Below, in pieces: positions 36,350 to 46,969 of a DNA stretch of 64,000 nt. A program made the position numbers and the translations under genes. The notes under the pieces are model-generated. The model was not told the DNA's origin. It ran no database searches and saw only the letters and a list, made by a program, of their open reading frames with translations. Origin of the DNA: Platycnemis pennipes. Lineage: Eukaryota; Arthropoda; Insecta; Odonata; Platycnemididae. Every line of letters starts with the position of its first letter. Positions within the stretch are counted from its first letter, which is position 1. The stretch spans positions 110,459,027 to 110,523,026 of the forward strand of contig OW121856.1 of the NCBI GenBank assembly GCA_933228895.1. Reading direction: 5' to 3'.

Positions 36350-36692
36350 TGGTATGGTATCTACTGGCACAATGGTATAAACTTCACTATTTAAAAGAAG
36401 ATAAAAATAGGAAAGCATACATGCAAAAACATTCTGTTACTTGGGTTACCTTCAAGTCCTTATACCAACATACAGCTACCAACTGTATCTATCCATTGCT
36501 ACACTCGAATTGGATATATTTACCGTTATTCATATCCCTAATTGTACGAGGAAAAAAGGAACTTTTGAATCTGTCAGCTCGGCAATCAATTTCTCTAATT
36601 TTGTGATCATGGTCCAGTCTACCACAGTAAGTTGGGGTCCGCAAAATATTTTTAACATCATCACTGAAAATATGGTCTCGGAATTTGTTTAA
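36350..36692 (-). mobile_element. LINE fragment (family B), distal part, split by TTAA insertion
   Basis: Minus-strand 3' UTR and RT C-terminal codons (HKIREIDCRADRFK, VKNILRTPTYCGRLDH). Homology stops at TTTGTTTAA (36692) and resumes at 40621 with TTAAGGGATTAAG, exactly where the 3.9-kb element sits. The tail end near 36340 is eroded. Confidence 0.82.
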
Positions 36693-37187
36693 GGCGCCGT
36701 GGTACATGATTATTTTTTCGCTTTCGAGTGCTGAGATGATGGAGATAGTTTTTCCGTCGACCGGTAGAGTTACCAGAGTCGGCGCCTACCCAACCAGCCA
36801 TATTTTTGTTCAGTGTCTCCTCTACGCTTTAATTCTTTGCGCAGAGGTGATGAGGCAATAACGACCCTTCCCTCTCATCCCCTCCGTCCGCGGAGTTTTC
36901 CATTGCTGACCACTAGACGCAATGTTGCCATTTCAACATACGATGGGACCAAACTGTTTGGCAGACTCCACATTATACCATGTGGCAACGTGGAATTCGC
37001 GGAAATGCGTTCGCTACGTTTTTCTAAGAACCGAGCCGGTCTGGTCCTAGTGGGGTTCGTAGCTGCAGGAGAACGCGTCCGCGGTCCAAGTCATGAATAG
37101 ACTTCATTTTTCAGGGTAGCCGCGTTGATTGGTTGTTGTGACAACAGTTTAGCCGTAAGAACTGCAACAAATAGGAGGTGTTCTCAG

Positions 37188-39598
37188 CTGGTAGCTTGGC
37201 TTGCACGTGTTAATGTCTAAATGTGGTAATTTGAAAGTAATATACGTTTGTGCCTACTACAGACCACCCCATTCCGATGTACACTCAGTATTAGAACTCG
37301 AGAAACAGATCAGGCACATTAATTCTCATACCAACGAACGACAGATTATTGAAAGGTGGAGATTTCAATACAACATCGATACATTGGAAAACATGTAGTC
37401 ATTAGTCTGGGGGTAGGGAAAAAGAAATCTGCTCGTCATTTTTTAACCTGTTCGCATAATACGCAGTACATCAAATAGTAAATTTGCATAATAGAAGGGA
37501 GAATGTTCTCGATTTACTTGCCTCAAACATCCATGAAAAAGTTATTGAAGTTAAAAATGTCGATGGAATAAGTGACCACAAGGTAGTACACGTTAAATTA
37601 TCCCTCAATACTGACAAAAATGTAAAATTAAAAAGAAAGATTTGCCTTTTAAGTAAAGCAGATTTTAACGGATTTAGGCGTGACTTACAGACTTCTTTTG
37701 AAAAATTCTAAACATCAGAAAAAATAGTGATGCAGACATGGAAAGAGTTCCTCCAAATTACACGGTGAGTGAGTATAAGAGTGAGAATAGGGAACCAGGG
37801 TGGTACAACGTGGAGGTTAAAAAAATGTTTAAAACGACAACGAGTTATCCACGCGAAACTAAGAAAAATGTAGCTAATAGCGATCTAAAAAAATTATCGA
37901 ACGTTACATATAAAGCAGCCGCAAAAAATAGCCCTTAGAAAAGCGTAAAGTGGTTTCAAGAGAAAAGTACTTGGAGAACAACTAGAGGGGAATCCGAAAG
38001 CATTTTGATCATATGTTAGGGAAGTACAGGGAACTAAAATTTCAACGGTTAATTCCTTGAAAGGGTATAGGGGCGAAATATTTAGATAAGGCTAATTTGT
38101 TGAATTATTTTTCCAGAGCGTTTTTAATCAATCTAAGCGTAGTTTGCTCGAAACAATACCAGACCGATTTCAACAAATAATGCCCCCGATCGATAATTGT
38201 ATCTTATAACGGAATCGTATCCTTACTAAAAATGTTAGCCCGAACAAGAGCTCAGGTCGTGATGAAATTCCTGCTCGTGTGTATAAAGAAATAGCTCTCG
38301 AAATGGCACCGTATCTTAAAGTAATATTTAACAAATCCCTCGAAGAACACGCGGTTCCCAAAGACTGGAAGATAGCAAACGTGATCCCAATTTTTAGAAG
38401 TGGCGATAGGGAACATCCATCGAATTATAAACCAATATCAATAACGTTACTGTCGTGCAAAATTATACAGCATATGATAGTTACATCAATAAGGGGACAC
38501 CTCGATAGCCAGGATTTATTGATAACAAATAAGCATGGGTCCAGAAAGGGACGGTCTTGCGAAAATCAGTTAGGTCTTTTCGTTCATGATATTTTAGTTT
38601 CCGGAGAAGGTAACGTACAGGTAGACGCAGCGCTTTTAAATTTAGAAAAGCGTTTGACAAGGTTCCCCACTGTAATTTTCTCGCGAAGTTAGCATCATAC
38701 GGGATAGACAGTAATATGGTAGGCTGGATAGGAGATTTCCTACATGAACGCGTTCAATGAATGGTATTAGATGGTGTCACCTTAGGCGAAGCAAAAGTTA
38801 CATCGGGTGTTCCCCAGCGTGATAGGCCCAATTTTATTTCTTCTCTCCGTAAATGACTTGAATACAGTAGCTAAAAATAGCAAGCTCCGTCTTTTTGCGG
38901 ATGATGCAGCAGTCATCATTGGTCATCAATCCTCAGATCGGTTTGACGCAGCTCTCCACTGAGTCCTGTCGGCTAATCTCTTCATATTTACGTATTTATT
39001 CTGATGCAGTAGTGTATAAGGAAATAAGAAATTAAGAGGATAGTCATTCTTTAGCTAAGGATTTATATGCGATTGATGATTGGTGTGATAGTTGGCAGCT
39101 AGAATTAAATTTGAAGATATGCGCGATAATGAACTTTGGGAAAAAGAATAACTTTCCCCAGAAAAATTATTGCATCAAAGAAAAGAAAATATCTAACGTA
39201 GAATTTATTAAATACTTAGGCGTCACCAACATTGAAGACATGCTGTGGGGGAAATACATCAGGGAAATAACTAGTGTAGCAAACCATATATCAGGATTCG
39301 TAAAAAGAGTTCTAGGCAAATGCGATGAGAGAGTACTAGAAGCTATTTTACACTTGTCAGGCCTCATTTAGAATATGCCGCTAGTATATGGGATCCGTAC
39401 GAGGAAGGTATGATAAAAGAATTAGAGCGTGTGCAAAGGAGATCCACTAGATTTGTTAAAGGCCGCTATGATAATTGTATAAGTGTTACGAGTTTAATAG
39501 AAGAACTAGGCTGGGAATTACTATCAGAACGCAGGTTGAAATTTAGGTTAAACCTTTTCAGTAAATTGGAAACCGATTTGTCGCATATTTTAAGGCGA
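37188..39598 (+). pseudogene. LINE endonuclease-RT pseudogene (family C), both ends truncated
   Basis: Frames in order: VIYVCAYYRPP (endonuclease, 37237), ENVLDLLASNI and GISDHKVVH (37500-37590), then from 38279 YKEIALEMAPYLKVIF, DWKIANVIPIF, NYKPISIT, and HGSRKGRSCENQLGLF. RT catalytic codons for LFADDA lie near 38890 and are interrupted by a small insertion (38920-38996). KYLGVTN and ERVQRRSTRFVKGRYDN follow. It ends at 39598 without 3' UTR or tail, abutting transposase sequence, which suggests a later deletion removed both the LINE end and part of the transposase. Many frameshifts. Confidence 0.85.
38920..38996 (-). mobile_element. Tiny LINE-tail insertion (ATGATG lineage) with target duplication
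   Basis: A ~77-bp piece runs from CATCATTGGTCATCAATCC through GATCGGTTTGACGCAG. It matches the last codons and tail (minus strand, AA.NQS then stop) of the fragments at 33385 and 54627. It sits inside the FADD codon region of the family C LINE. GATGCAGCAGT before and GATGCAGTAGT after form an 11-bp duplication with one mismatch, so this is a complete, heavily 5'-truncated insertion. Confidence 0.72.
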
Positions 39599-39783
39599 TA
39601 ATTCTTCTTCCCGTTACTCCACTGGATAAACCTTCGTTTTTCCCTTCTTCGGCAATTGCCATATCGTCAAATGAATCATGCAAAGTTTCATCAGCTACTG
39701 AATCGTCAATATTGGACGGGATTTCTTCAATAGCGCAAGAAGTTCCTCCTACGTGCGACTCTGTTCCCATTATTTTGAGACGC
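39561..39783 (-). pseudogene. TTAA-element transposase, exon 2 remnant
   Basis: It begins after a CAG acceptor (CCGAAACAG|GCGTC) and continues the exon 1 frame with RRLKIMGTESHVGG, an acidic stretch (EEIPSNIDDSVADE), and TGRRIIALKY. GRRI(I/V)-L is reminiscent of N-terminal parts of Mutator/Kolobok-type transposases known from many arthropod genomes, recalled and not checked. The true coding sequence probably ends near 39600, where the LINE sequence starts; the remaining codons read into LINE. Confidence 0.5.
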
Positions 39784-39871
39784 CTGTTTCGGATAATAGT
39801 AATTTGCATACTTACACATGAATATATCATTACATTAAGATAGTGTTTTCACAAAAAATGACAATATTTAC

Positions 39872-39927
39872 CTTTTTTCTTCCCTCCGCTTGGCCAAAAA
39901 TTCACCCTTTCTTTTTTTCCTCGCCAT
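39872..39927 (-). pseudogene. TTAA-element transposase, exon 1
   Basis: ATG at 39927 (minus), 56 nt encoding a very basic N-terminus (MARKKRKGEFLAKRREEK), ending in a clean donor AAAAG|GTAAAT. The 88-bp intron (39784-39871) ends at CAG and preserves the frame into exon 2. The basic cluster would suit nuclear localisation or DNA binding. The exon-intron structure supports a once-functional gene on the minus strand of the element. Confidence 0.55.
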
Positions 39928-40620
39928 CGAAAATGTCAAGCGACTGCCTACTTTAATTTTCCGATATCGGTACGCTTCCGATGAAATTTCGAGACTTGAC
40001 AATTAGTCAGTTTGACTATTACTAGACACCCCGAGAGCGACAACCTAAGCTGAGACTCAAGAAACAACCCGTCAGTAAATCAGACACTCCGTCTCACTCG
40101 CCTCTGCTTCCCGCCCGCCTTCACTTTCCCTTCCCCTAAGCTTCAACACCTCAAGGTTACCGTTTTAGGATATAGGGTAGAGGGACCGTGCCACTTTTTG
40201 AGTAGCGCAGTAGGCGGAGAATGTGTGAACTGTTTCGTGATTTGCACGTTGCTAGAGGCGTATCCCTGGGCTGGAGTTGGCGAAAAACATAAATTACTTT
40301 CAGAATATCTCAACAGCGTGTCTTTTAATAAAAATCAATAATTTTCAAGGATCCAACAGACTAAGCTTGAATCTTGTACTCTATAATAACGAAAGTTAAA
40401 AAAATAGCCCCTCTGTCTCCCAATATTTGCAACAAAAAGGTCTATTTTTACATCGAGATATATTTTTAACAAGGCTTATTACGTAAAATCTAGGATTATA
40501 GAGTAATAGTTTGATACTTTCTCGTTTAATTACTGAAAACCCCATTCCGATATCTAGCTTCCTGTTGGAGCAATCTTCCTTGAAAAATAGGTCTGAAAAA
40601 CAGCTATGTACCACGGCCCC

Positions 40621-40738
40621 TTAAGGGATTAAGTCTAAATTTCAACCTGCGATATGACAATGATTCCCAATTTAATCCATTTAATAGACTGGTTACGCTA
40701 ATGAGGTTGTCGTACCGTCCCTTTACAAATCTTGCCGA
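40621..40738 (-). mobile_element. LINE fragment (family B), proximal part after the TTAA insertion
   Basis: This continues the minus-strand LINE interrupted at 36692: TTAAGGGATTAAGTCTAAATT through ACTGGTTACGCTAAT to CTTGCCG at 40738, which encodes the LLNELNWES to ARFVKG region in reverse. It is 5'-truncated there. Confidence 0.8.
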
Positions 40739-40944
40739 TGATCTTGCCGGCAATGTTGCCGATTGGCATTAATGAGATAAACGAGGTGAGAGAGATTCCG
40801 ATAGATGTTTCCATGTATGTAGTTGTATCCTAGCAGCTCTTAGTTGCTTGCCAGAAGTGCATGTTTGACTCGTAATGATAGACTAAAAATTTCATTTTTC
40901 CCCCGCACTACGTATAAGGGATTGGTTCATTGGTGTGTGGCAGG

Positions 40945-41190
40945 AAGCACAAGAGAACAGAATAGGCAGCATAGCAAAGGGATAGTTAGGGGAAATATTT
41001 ACGAGTAGTCATGTAGTGCATGATGCATGTATTAACAACCAATCCCTTATTATTATGTAGATTATTATAATAATCTAGTTGCCTGAAACCCTATAGTAGC
41101 ATGTTTGCATGTTTATAGTGCATGCTTGGTGATCTTCACCCCCTGCCACACATCCTCGCGGTGGCTTCCAGGGTATCGTGAAGATTTAGT
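40945..41190 (+). mobile_element. LINE 3' UTR fragment (family A)
   Basis: It matches the terminal part of the LINE at 19003 from AAGAGAACAGAATAGGCAGC to CACCCCCTGCCACACATCC and GGTATCGTGAAGAT at 41185. The sequence just before it (40828-40944) holds scrambled LINE pieces, including a second TTGCTTGCCAGAAGTGCATG tail-like part, so two eroded copies may be mixed. Confidence 0.7.
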
Positions 41191-41383
41191 AATACCATGT
41201 GGTATTTGAGTGCGGACTCTGGATGTTCCCTCTACCCATATACTAACGACTGACAAACAATTAGTTGGGAGACTGCAGCGAATAAGTGCGGCTAGCTCGC
41301 GAGCTTTGAATAGGTAAATATAGCTGGTGATTTCATTTACGAATGCCGGTTACTCATTAAGTGGGCTTCATACTGTTGCTAAA

Positions 41384-42366
41384 AGTTCCCATTTCAATTC
41401 ATTTAATAGACTGGTTACGCTAATATAATTATCGTATCGTCCCTTTACAAATCTTGCCGATCTTCGCTGCACACGTTCAAGTTCATTATTTAGACCGATT
41501 TCGTAGGGATCCCATACACTGGCAGCATATTCCAAATGAGGTCTAACAAGGGAAAAGTAGCTGATTTCTCGCACATGATCGTCACATTTACCCAATACTC
41601 TTTTGATGAAACCCAGTTTACTATTAGCTTGACCCATTATTTCACGTATGTGTTTACCCCAGGAAAGATCATGTGTCAGTCTTATTCCAAGATATTTAAT
41701 GGATTCCACGTTTGTTATTTCATTATTACTTATTTTGTATGTGCTAGGAGGAGAACTATTCTTTTTCCAAAAATTCATTACTACACATTTTTTAAAGTTT
41801 AATTCTAACTGCCATGTATCACACCAATTCTCGATTGCTTGTAGGTCATCATTTAAATATTGCTTATCGTTTGGGCTTAGAATTTCCCTGTACACAACTG
41901 CGTCATCGGCAAATAGACGAAGCTTACTTTTTACCACCTTACTGATATCATTAATGTACAGAAGGAACAGGAGTGGACCTATCACACTACCTTGTGGGAC
42001 ACCCGAAGTGACTTCAATTTTCGGTGAGGTAACACCGTCCAAAACAACCCTTTGAACCCGATCATGTAGAAAATCACTTATCCAAGATATAATTTTATTG
42101 TCTAGCCCATAAGATTTTAATTTCAAAATTAGTTTGCTATGAGGCACCTTGTCAAAAGCTTTTTTGAAATCTAGAAAAACAGCATCCACTGGAATATTAT
42201 TTTCGCCAGAAACTAAAATATCGTGGGAAAAGAGAGCAAGTTGAGTTTCACATGATCTGCTCTTCCGGAAGCCATGCTGATAGTTGGACAACAAATTCTG
42301 GCTATCTAGGTGCCCCATGACTGAACTGACAATTATATGTTCTAGGACCTTGCATGAAATGTATGT
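41384..42366 (-). pseudogene. LINE reverse-transcriptase fragment (family B), open but truncated
   Basis: Minus-strand open frame with ISCKVLEHIIVSSVMGHLDS, LDFKKAFDKVPHSKL, GVPQGS, LFADDAVVYR (catalytic Asp pair), KYLGIRLTHDLSWG and ELERVQRRSARFVKGRYDN. It starts within the fingers domain and stops at ELKWELLA, where flanking sequence takes over. The ATG at 42444 belongs to flanking sequence and is not the natural start. The intact frame over ~325 codons indicates a fairly recent copy, but it has no endonuclease and no 3' end. Confidence 0.88.
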
Positions 42367-42444
42367 GAGATCCGCAGATTGCATGAAATGGATGTAAGAT
42401 CGAGAGTACCGCAGTACTTCTTCCATCAACTTGTATGTACTCAT

Positions 42445-42928
42445 AAGTACCCTCTAATTAAGAAGTTTACTAACAACACTAGTAACTTTCTGTGTAATTG
42501 TTTATTTCGAATTATTGTTGTAACTTGTATTTAATACTACATTCAAAGTTTAATAAATAGTATTCATGTCAATGTGTTGTGCCATTCATATCTTATTTGT
42601 GGTGATTATTTCTATTTTTCAGCGACAGCCTTCAGAATGTTAATTTATTTATAGCAAGTGGATTTTTCGGTGAGCTAGATTCAATTGATGATTTGTTTGT
42701 ACATTGAGCCGCAATTGAGTGGTGGAGATAGCGTATTGAATTGTATTAACCACGGTTCCGGACGATTCTCTTATCTACGACCGTGGTTCCGGCCGTGGGG
42801 GAAAATGCGCTCCCTCCCGTGATAGATGTCCGAAACTAAAGACCCAGGGGATGTGAGAAATAACAAAAGACATCTCCTACGCTGAGAGGTCCCTCGTTCT
42901 GCCGGCGCTTGAGAGTACGGCAATGGAA
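42445..42928. other. Intergenic, no gene recognised
   Basis: Nothing coding. A short tandem duplication (TTGCATGAAATG with ATGT-AGATC following) lies at the LINE junction near 42352-42405. Confidence 0.5.
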
Positions 42929-43020
42929 TACATCTACATTTTAGCCTGCAAGTCATCATATGAAGGTTCGTGGCTGGGGGTGAATTCTACACCAGACATG
43001 AATTACACTACATGCTTTAA
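42929..43020 (-). mobile_element. LINE tail fragment
   Basis: CATCTACATTTTAGCCTGCAAG at the left, then GGGGGTGAATTCTACACCAGAC, matches the minus-strand tail and 3' UTR block of the hexamer-tail LINEs. Only ~90 bp remain. Confidence 0.65.
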
Positions 43021-44383
43021 AGGAGTACACGCATTTACGCGTGAAATTAATGGTATCAGATGTCACCCTGTGAAAATTAGTGATAATAATAGTCGAGAAT
43101 AAACAAATAACAGTTCCAATTTGCATACTATATTTGAAAACCGATCATGTTTTCGACAAATAAGTGTCATTTTCAAAGTTAAATTGGTAATGACCTCTGT
43201 GACCTATCAACTTGTCAACTGTACTTTGTTTGTTCCTCACCATGAATAAAACAATAAGGCCAACAGAAGTAAGACGACAATTCAGAATATAAGTCGTGCT
43301 TAGCGAGGAAAGCACATTGATAGTTTCCTGTATCACATAGAGGGACATAGAGGATTTATTTATGGAGACATGATTTTACGCACTGAAAATCATTATTCTT
43401 CGACCACAGCAGTCACAAAGAAATACTTTGATTCTCATAGAACAGTTCGACATCATCAACATCTTGTTCATCGAGGTAATGACAATGTTGAGCAGTAAGT
43501 GGAGAATTTTATGGGAATGCGCAATGATAGATTCGCACGGTGAAGCATGTGGGCTTGACCAAACCCAGGCCAGAAGGCACCAAAAGAGTAATTCATTGAA
43601 ATTCAGGCATTGTGGCAGAGGAGCCGACCAATAGGGGAGTCTGGCGAAAGGGATGTGAATGCAGTTGGGGGCCGCATTCCGATAGAAGTACTCTTCATTA
43701 ACAAGTACTCATAGAGAAGGAATACGGATACACCAGGAATACAACAAAAATACTAAGTATAAAACATACATCTGACTTACGACGATACATTTATCATTTA
43801 GACGTATGGTGAGAACAAGCTGGATCGCCAATTGAGCCAAATGAACGACAAAATTAAATTCATAGTGGGAGACGAGAAAGGTGGAAAACTTCCATATTGC
43901 TGGACATCCTGGCAGAGAGTAAAGAAGATGAAACATATAGACACTAAGTTTACAGGTATCCGACATCAACTAATCTGTACCTCTATGCCGATTCAAATAA
44001 CCACGCTGGCTAAATTAACGGGAGTCTTTAAATCCACCGGTTCACAGAAGGAAGACAGGAAATACGTTCCCAAGACGGGGATTGGAAGCTATCCCACGCG
44101 TGAATGGTTTCAGTCAACGACAGTATAATCCACAAAACATTCAAGAAGGTTATGAACGAAAAGGGAGACGGAAACATCATTGCAGAAGTGAATAATATGC
44201 AAATCGAAAGCATGGAACAACGTTATAAATGTTTCCTTCCGCAGATAAAGAGGAGCGTCAGAGAGAGAACAGGAAATGCCGCGTGAAATATAACACCACA
44301 CTCATTCGCGGGTGTAGCAGTCGCAAGGATTAGATATTCCAGTGATGTTGATAGCATAGGGGGTGGTATAAATAAAGACTCAC
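43021..44383. other. No exon recognised; probable first intron of the IGFBP-domain gene
   Basis: Because the exon at 44384-44687 is on minus and ends in a donor, its intron begins at 44383 and runs toward lower coordinates. I searched the minus strand here for a following exon and found none convincing. Small plus-strand frames (43832-44286) have no recognised motif. Confidence 0.45.
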
Positions 44384-44687
44384 GTTTGCAGGTACCCCTG
44401 GCCTCCGTGGTGCGGTGGTGCGGCGGCGGGAGCAGCAGCACCTCGAGGACGCAGTGCAGGCCGGGGGCGCAGGAGCCGTGGAAGCCGTCGGGGCCGCCGC
44501 ACGGCTCGTCCTCGACGCGGGCGCAGACGCGGCAGCAGCCGCACGCGTCCCACACCACGCCGCCCCCGGGACACTCCCACTCCCGCACCTCCTCGCACTC
44601 GGACCGCGTGCACACGCAGCTCGGAGACGAAGACAGGGCCGCCGACGACAGCACCAGCAGCAACAGGAAGATGAGGCAGGAGGCCAT
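44384..44687 (-). CDS. First coding exon of a secreted IGFBP N-domain protein
   Basis: The ATG at 44687 lies in a good context (GGCATGG). Residues 1-21 form a hydrophobic signal peptide. Then comes an insulin-like-growth-factor-binding-protein N-terminal domain with twelve cysteines: CVCTRSEC, WECPGG, the signature CGCCRVC (family GCGCCxxC), EPCGG, SCAPGLHC and a final TCK. The exon ends at TGCAAAC|GTGAGT, a strong donor (intron from 44383), so further exons lie at lower coordinates. Domain size and cysteine order match single-IGFBP-domain secreted proteins of arthropods; such proteins are thought to bind insulin/IGF-like ligands or act in immunity. The exon is GC- and CpG-rich, unlike the surroundings. 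A CCN- or Kazal/Ig-containing IGFBP-related protein cannot be excluded from one exon. Confidence 0.88.
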
Positions 44688-46283
44688 GCCGACGACCGAC
44701 CACCTCTAGCTCCACAGGCAAAACAGCAGACAGCGGTGCTCCAGTCCAGTCACCACTCGAGTTGTGACGTCGCAGTGGTCAAATGCCGACGAAACAACCA
44801 ACCTTCATTGCCCTGCAGGCAAGGACAGAAGACAGTGGTGCACACGTCTTTTTAAGGTTGCGTAACGAACTAGAAAAAATATCGTCGGGGGAATTGTTGG
44901 GTGGCCTGCGAATCTCACCCCTCTGCGATGCACGGGAGCTGTGATATAGAGGTCTCTGCACAGGCGAGAAATCACCACCGCAAAGCACTCCGAAATGAGA
45001 CGCCACGAAGAGGAAGACAAACGCACCAGAGGGATGCCCTCGATCACACGCGATTAGATTTGAAATCTTCAACGGCCGTCCAGGACAACTGTTCGCATGC
45101 CAAGAGCTTCCTTCCCCATTAAGACAACTCGAAAGTCACCTGCGATCTCCCAATATCTCTCTACCTTGAGGAGATCGCTAAAGTGTTACCGCCTGCTTGC
45201 AGAACGGCGAGTTTCGCCAATCCCATCGACACCAGGAGGAAAGTACCTCGGAGGAAAACACCGCCCGTCGTCGTTCACTTCCGTTCCCAGTGGGAATACT
45301 CTCGCGGCATTCGAGACGGATTGAGAAAAAGGGAACAACGAGATTCGAATTCACGAGAAATATTTCGGCTTGTCCCGCGAGAAAATAAAACTTTTGAAAG
45401 GCGAAAGTAATGAATTTCCCATAAAACCGTCCAGATGTCACCACCAGCAACAAAATATGAGTCTCTCGAAGCGCACTTGATTTATCAAATGAAATGGAGA
45501 AACGCTTCAAATCCACGGGTACCTAAACCAAATTATCTTCCGTTTCATAAATTAATTACCCCGGAGATAACATAAAAAATAAACTTCTCCGTGTATTTCC
45601 CAGATGCGATCGCTCAAAATAGATCGAGGAAGAATACTCAGCGGGAAACTTCGTAAAACGGGGCGGAAATCGTTGACATAAACGTAGAAAGTTTTATGAC
45701 CCACGACAAGAGCGGTATCCTAGCAACGGCTTGCCCACCACTCGTCCGCGGTCCGACTAAGGGTCAAAGGGAACTCTTGACCCCCACCCACCCCCCCCAG
45801 TCCATCGGTGAGCCAAGGAGATCACTTTTTTAAGAAGGCGCGCGATTAGAAGACCACTCTAGCACGAAGGTGTCGACGGACCCCAAAAAACAAGACAGCC
45901 GTAAGAGAGATGAGAGGTCGAACGCCAGGATCGGACAAGGCACACGCCGATCATGGGGTCACTGCGGAGCGGGACCTGCAAACGGCGAACCCTGGAACCA
46001 GACTGGAAAGGGTACGAAAAACCGCGCTCTCCTTGAGCCTTCGGGAGGGGAAGTGCGCGCATGCGCGTCGCACTGGAGGGAGGGGAGGGATTTCATTTCT
46101 CCCCCCCAACGACTGCCTCTCGGCGGCGGTCAGGGCGAGAAGAAGAGGAGGCGAACTCAATTGGCAATTGATTATCCGGTTATTGGGAGAAACAGGCGAA
46201 TGCAGCTATTCCCAAGAACTGGGAGGACGACGAGGAATATTAAAGTGGCTGTAGCGGTTTTTGACTATGGACGTATTCTCTAA
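44688..46283. other. Upstream region of the IGFBP-domain gene, no other gene seen
   Basis: For the minus-strand gene this holds the 5' UTR and promoter. GC content falls gradually away from the exon. No TATA box could be placed with confidence. GTGACGTCGCAG near 44763 is a CRE-like half site. Frames at 45870-46283 are GC-driven and carry no motifs. Confidence 0.45.
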
Positions 46284-46969
46284 CAAACGTGGAATTCATT
46301 GAATATCTTGGAATAAGACTGACTCATGATCTTTCCTGGGGTAAACACATACGTGAAATAATGGATCAAGCTAATCGTAGACTGGGATTCATCAAAAGAG
46401 CATTGGGTAAGTGTGACGATCATGTACGAGAAATCAGCTACTTTTCCCTTGTTAGACCTCATTTGGAATATGATGCCAGTGCATGGGATCCCTACGAAAT
46501 CAGTCCAAATAATGAACTTGAACGTGTGCAGCGAAGATCGGCAAGATTTATAAAGGGATGGTATGATAACCTTATTAGCGTAACCAGTCCATTAAATGAA
46601 TTAAATTGGGAATCATTGTCAGATCGCAGGTTGAAATTAAGACTTAATCTCTTAAACAAATTCCAAAACCATACTTTCAGTGATGATGTTAAAAATATTT
46701 TGCGGACCCCAACTTACTATGGTAGACTGGACCATGATCACAAAATTAGAGAAATTGATTGCCGAACTGACAGATTCAAAATGTCCTTTTCTCCTCATAC
46801 AATTAGTGATATAAATAACGGTAAATATGTCCAATACGAGTGAATCAATGTATATCATAGGTAGCTGCATGTTGGTGTAAGTACTTGAAGGTAAAACAAC
46901 TAACAGCACGTTTTTGCATGCGTAGTTTGCTATTTTTATCTTTTCAAATATTGCAATTTACACTAATAT
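46284..46969 (+). mobile_element. LINE 3' end (family B) with open RT C-terminus, split by a foldback element
   Basis: It starts at the codons for VEFIEYLGIRL and continues without stops to a natural end at 46843 (frame 46289-46843): LVRPHLEYDASAWDPYEI, ELERVQRRSARF, VKNILRTPTYYGRLDHDH. The 3' UTR is interrupted at 46970 by the foldback element and resumes at 49798 (ATATTAATACTAATCC), ending in GTATTATGTAGATATGTA near 49906. Confidence 0.87.

Larger units (their letters stand above)
36693..40620 (-). mobile_element. TTAA-target DNA transposon, 3.93 kb (Kolobok- or piggyBac-like)
   Basis: The ends GGCGCCGTGGTACAT (36693) and ATGTACCACGGCCCC (reading to 40620) form an inverted repeat with one mismatch. 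TTAA flanks both sides (36689-36692, 40621-40624). The interrupted LINE copy compared with the intact one at 16669-17201 confirms insertion with TTAA duplication. The element is oriented on minus by its transposase exons (39561-39927). Its middle is replaced by a LINE (37188-39598). TTAA duplications occur in piggyBac and Kolobok; GG-starting ends and the N-terminal protein features favour Kolobok slightly. Confidence 0.8.

Noticed and set aside
44380..44855. Overlapping Arg/Ala- or Pro-rich proteins on both strands
   Set aside because: They are GC-driven shadows of the IGFBP-domain exon.
45870..46283. 137-aa plus-strand gene upstream of the LINE
   Set aside because: Several frames are open because of GC content; no motif, signal or splice evidence.
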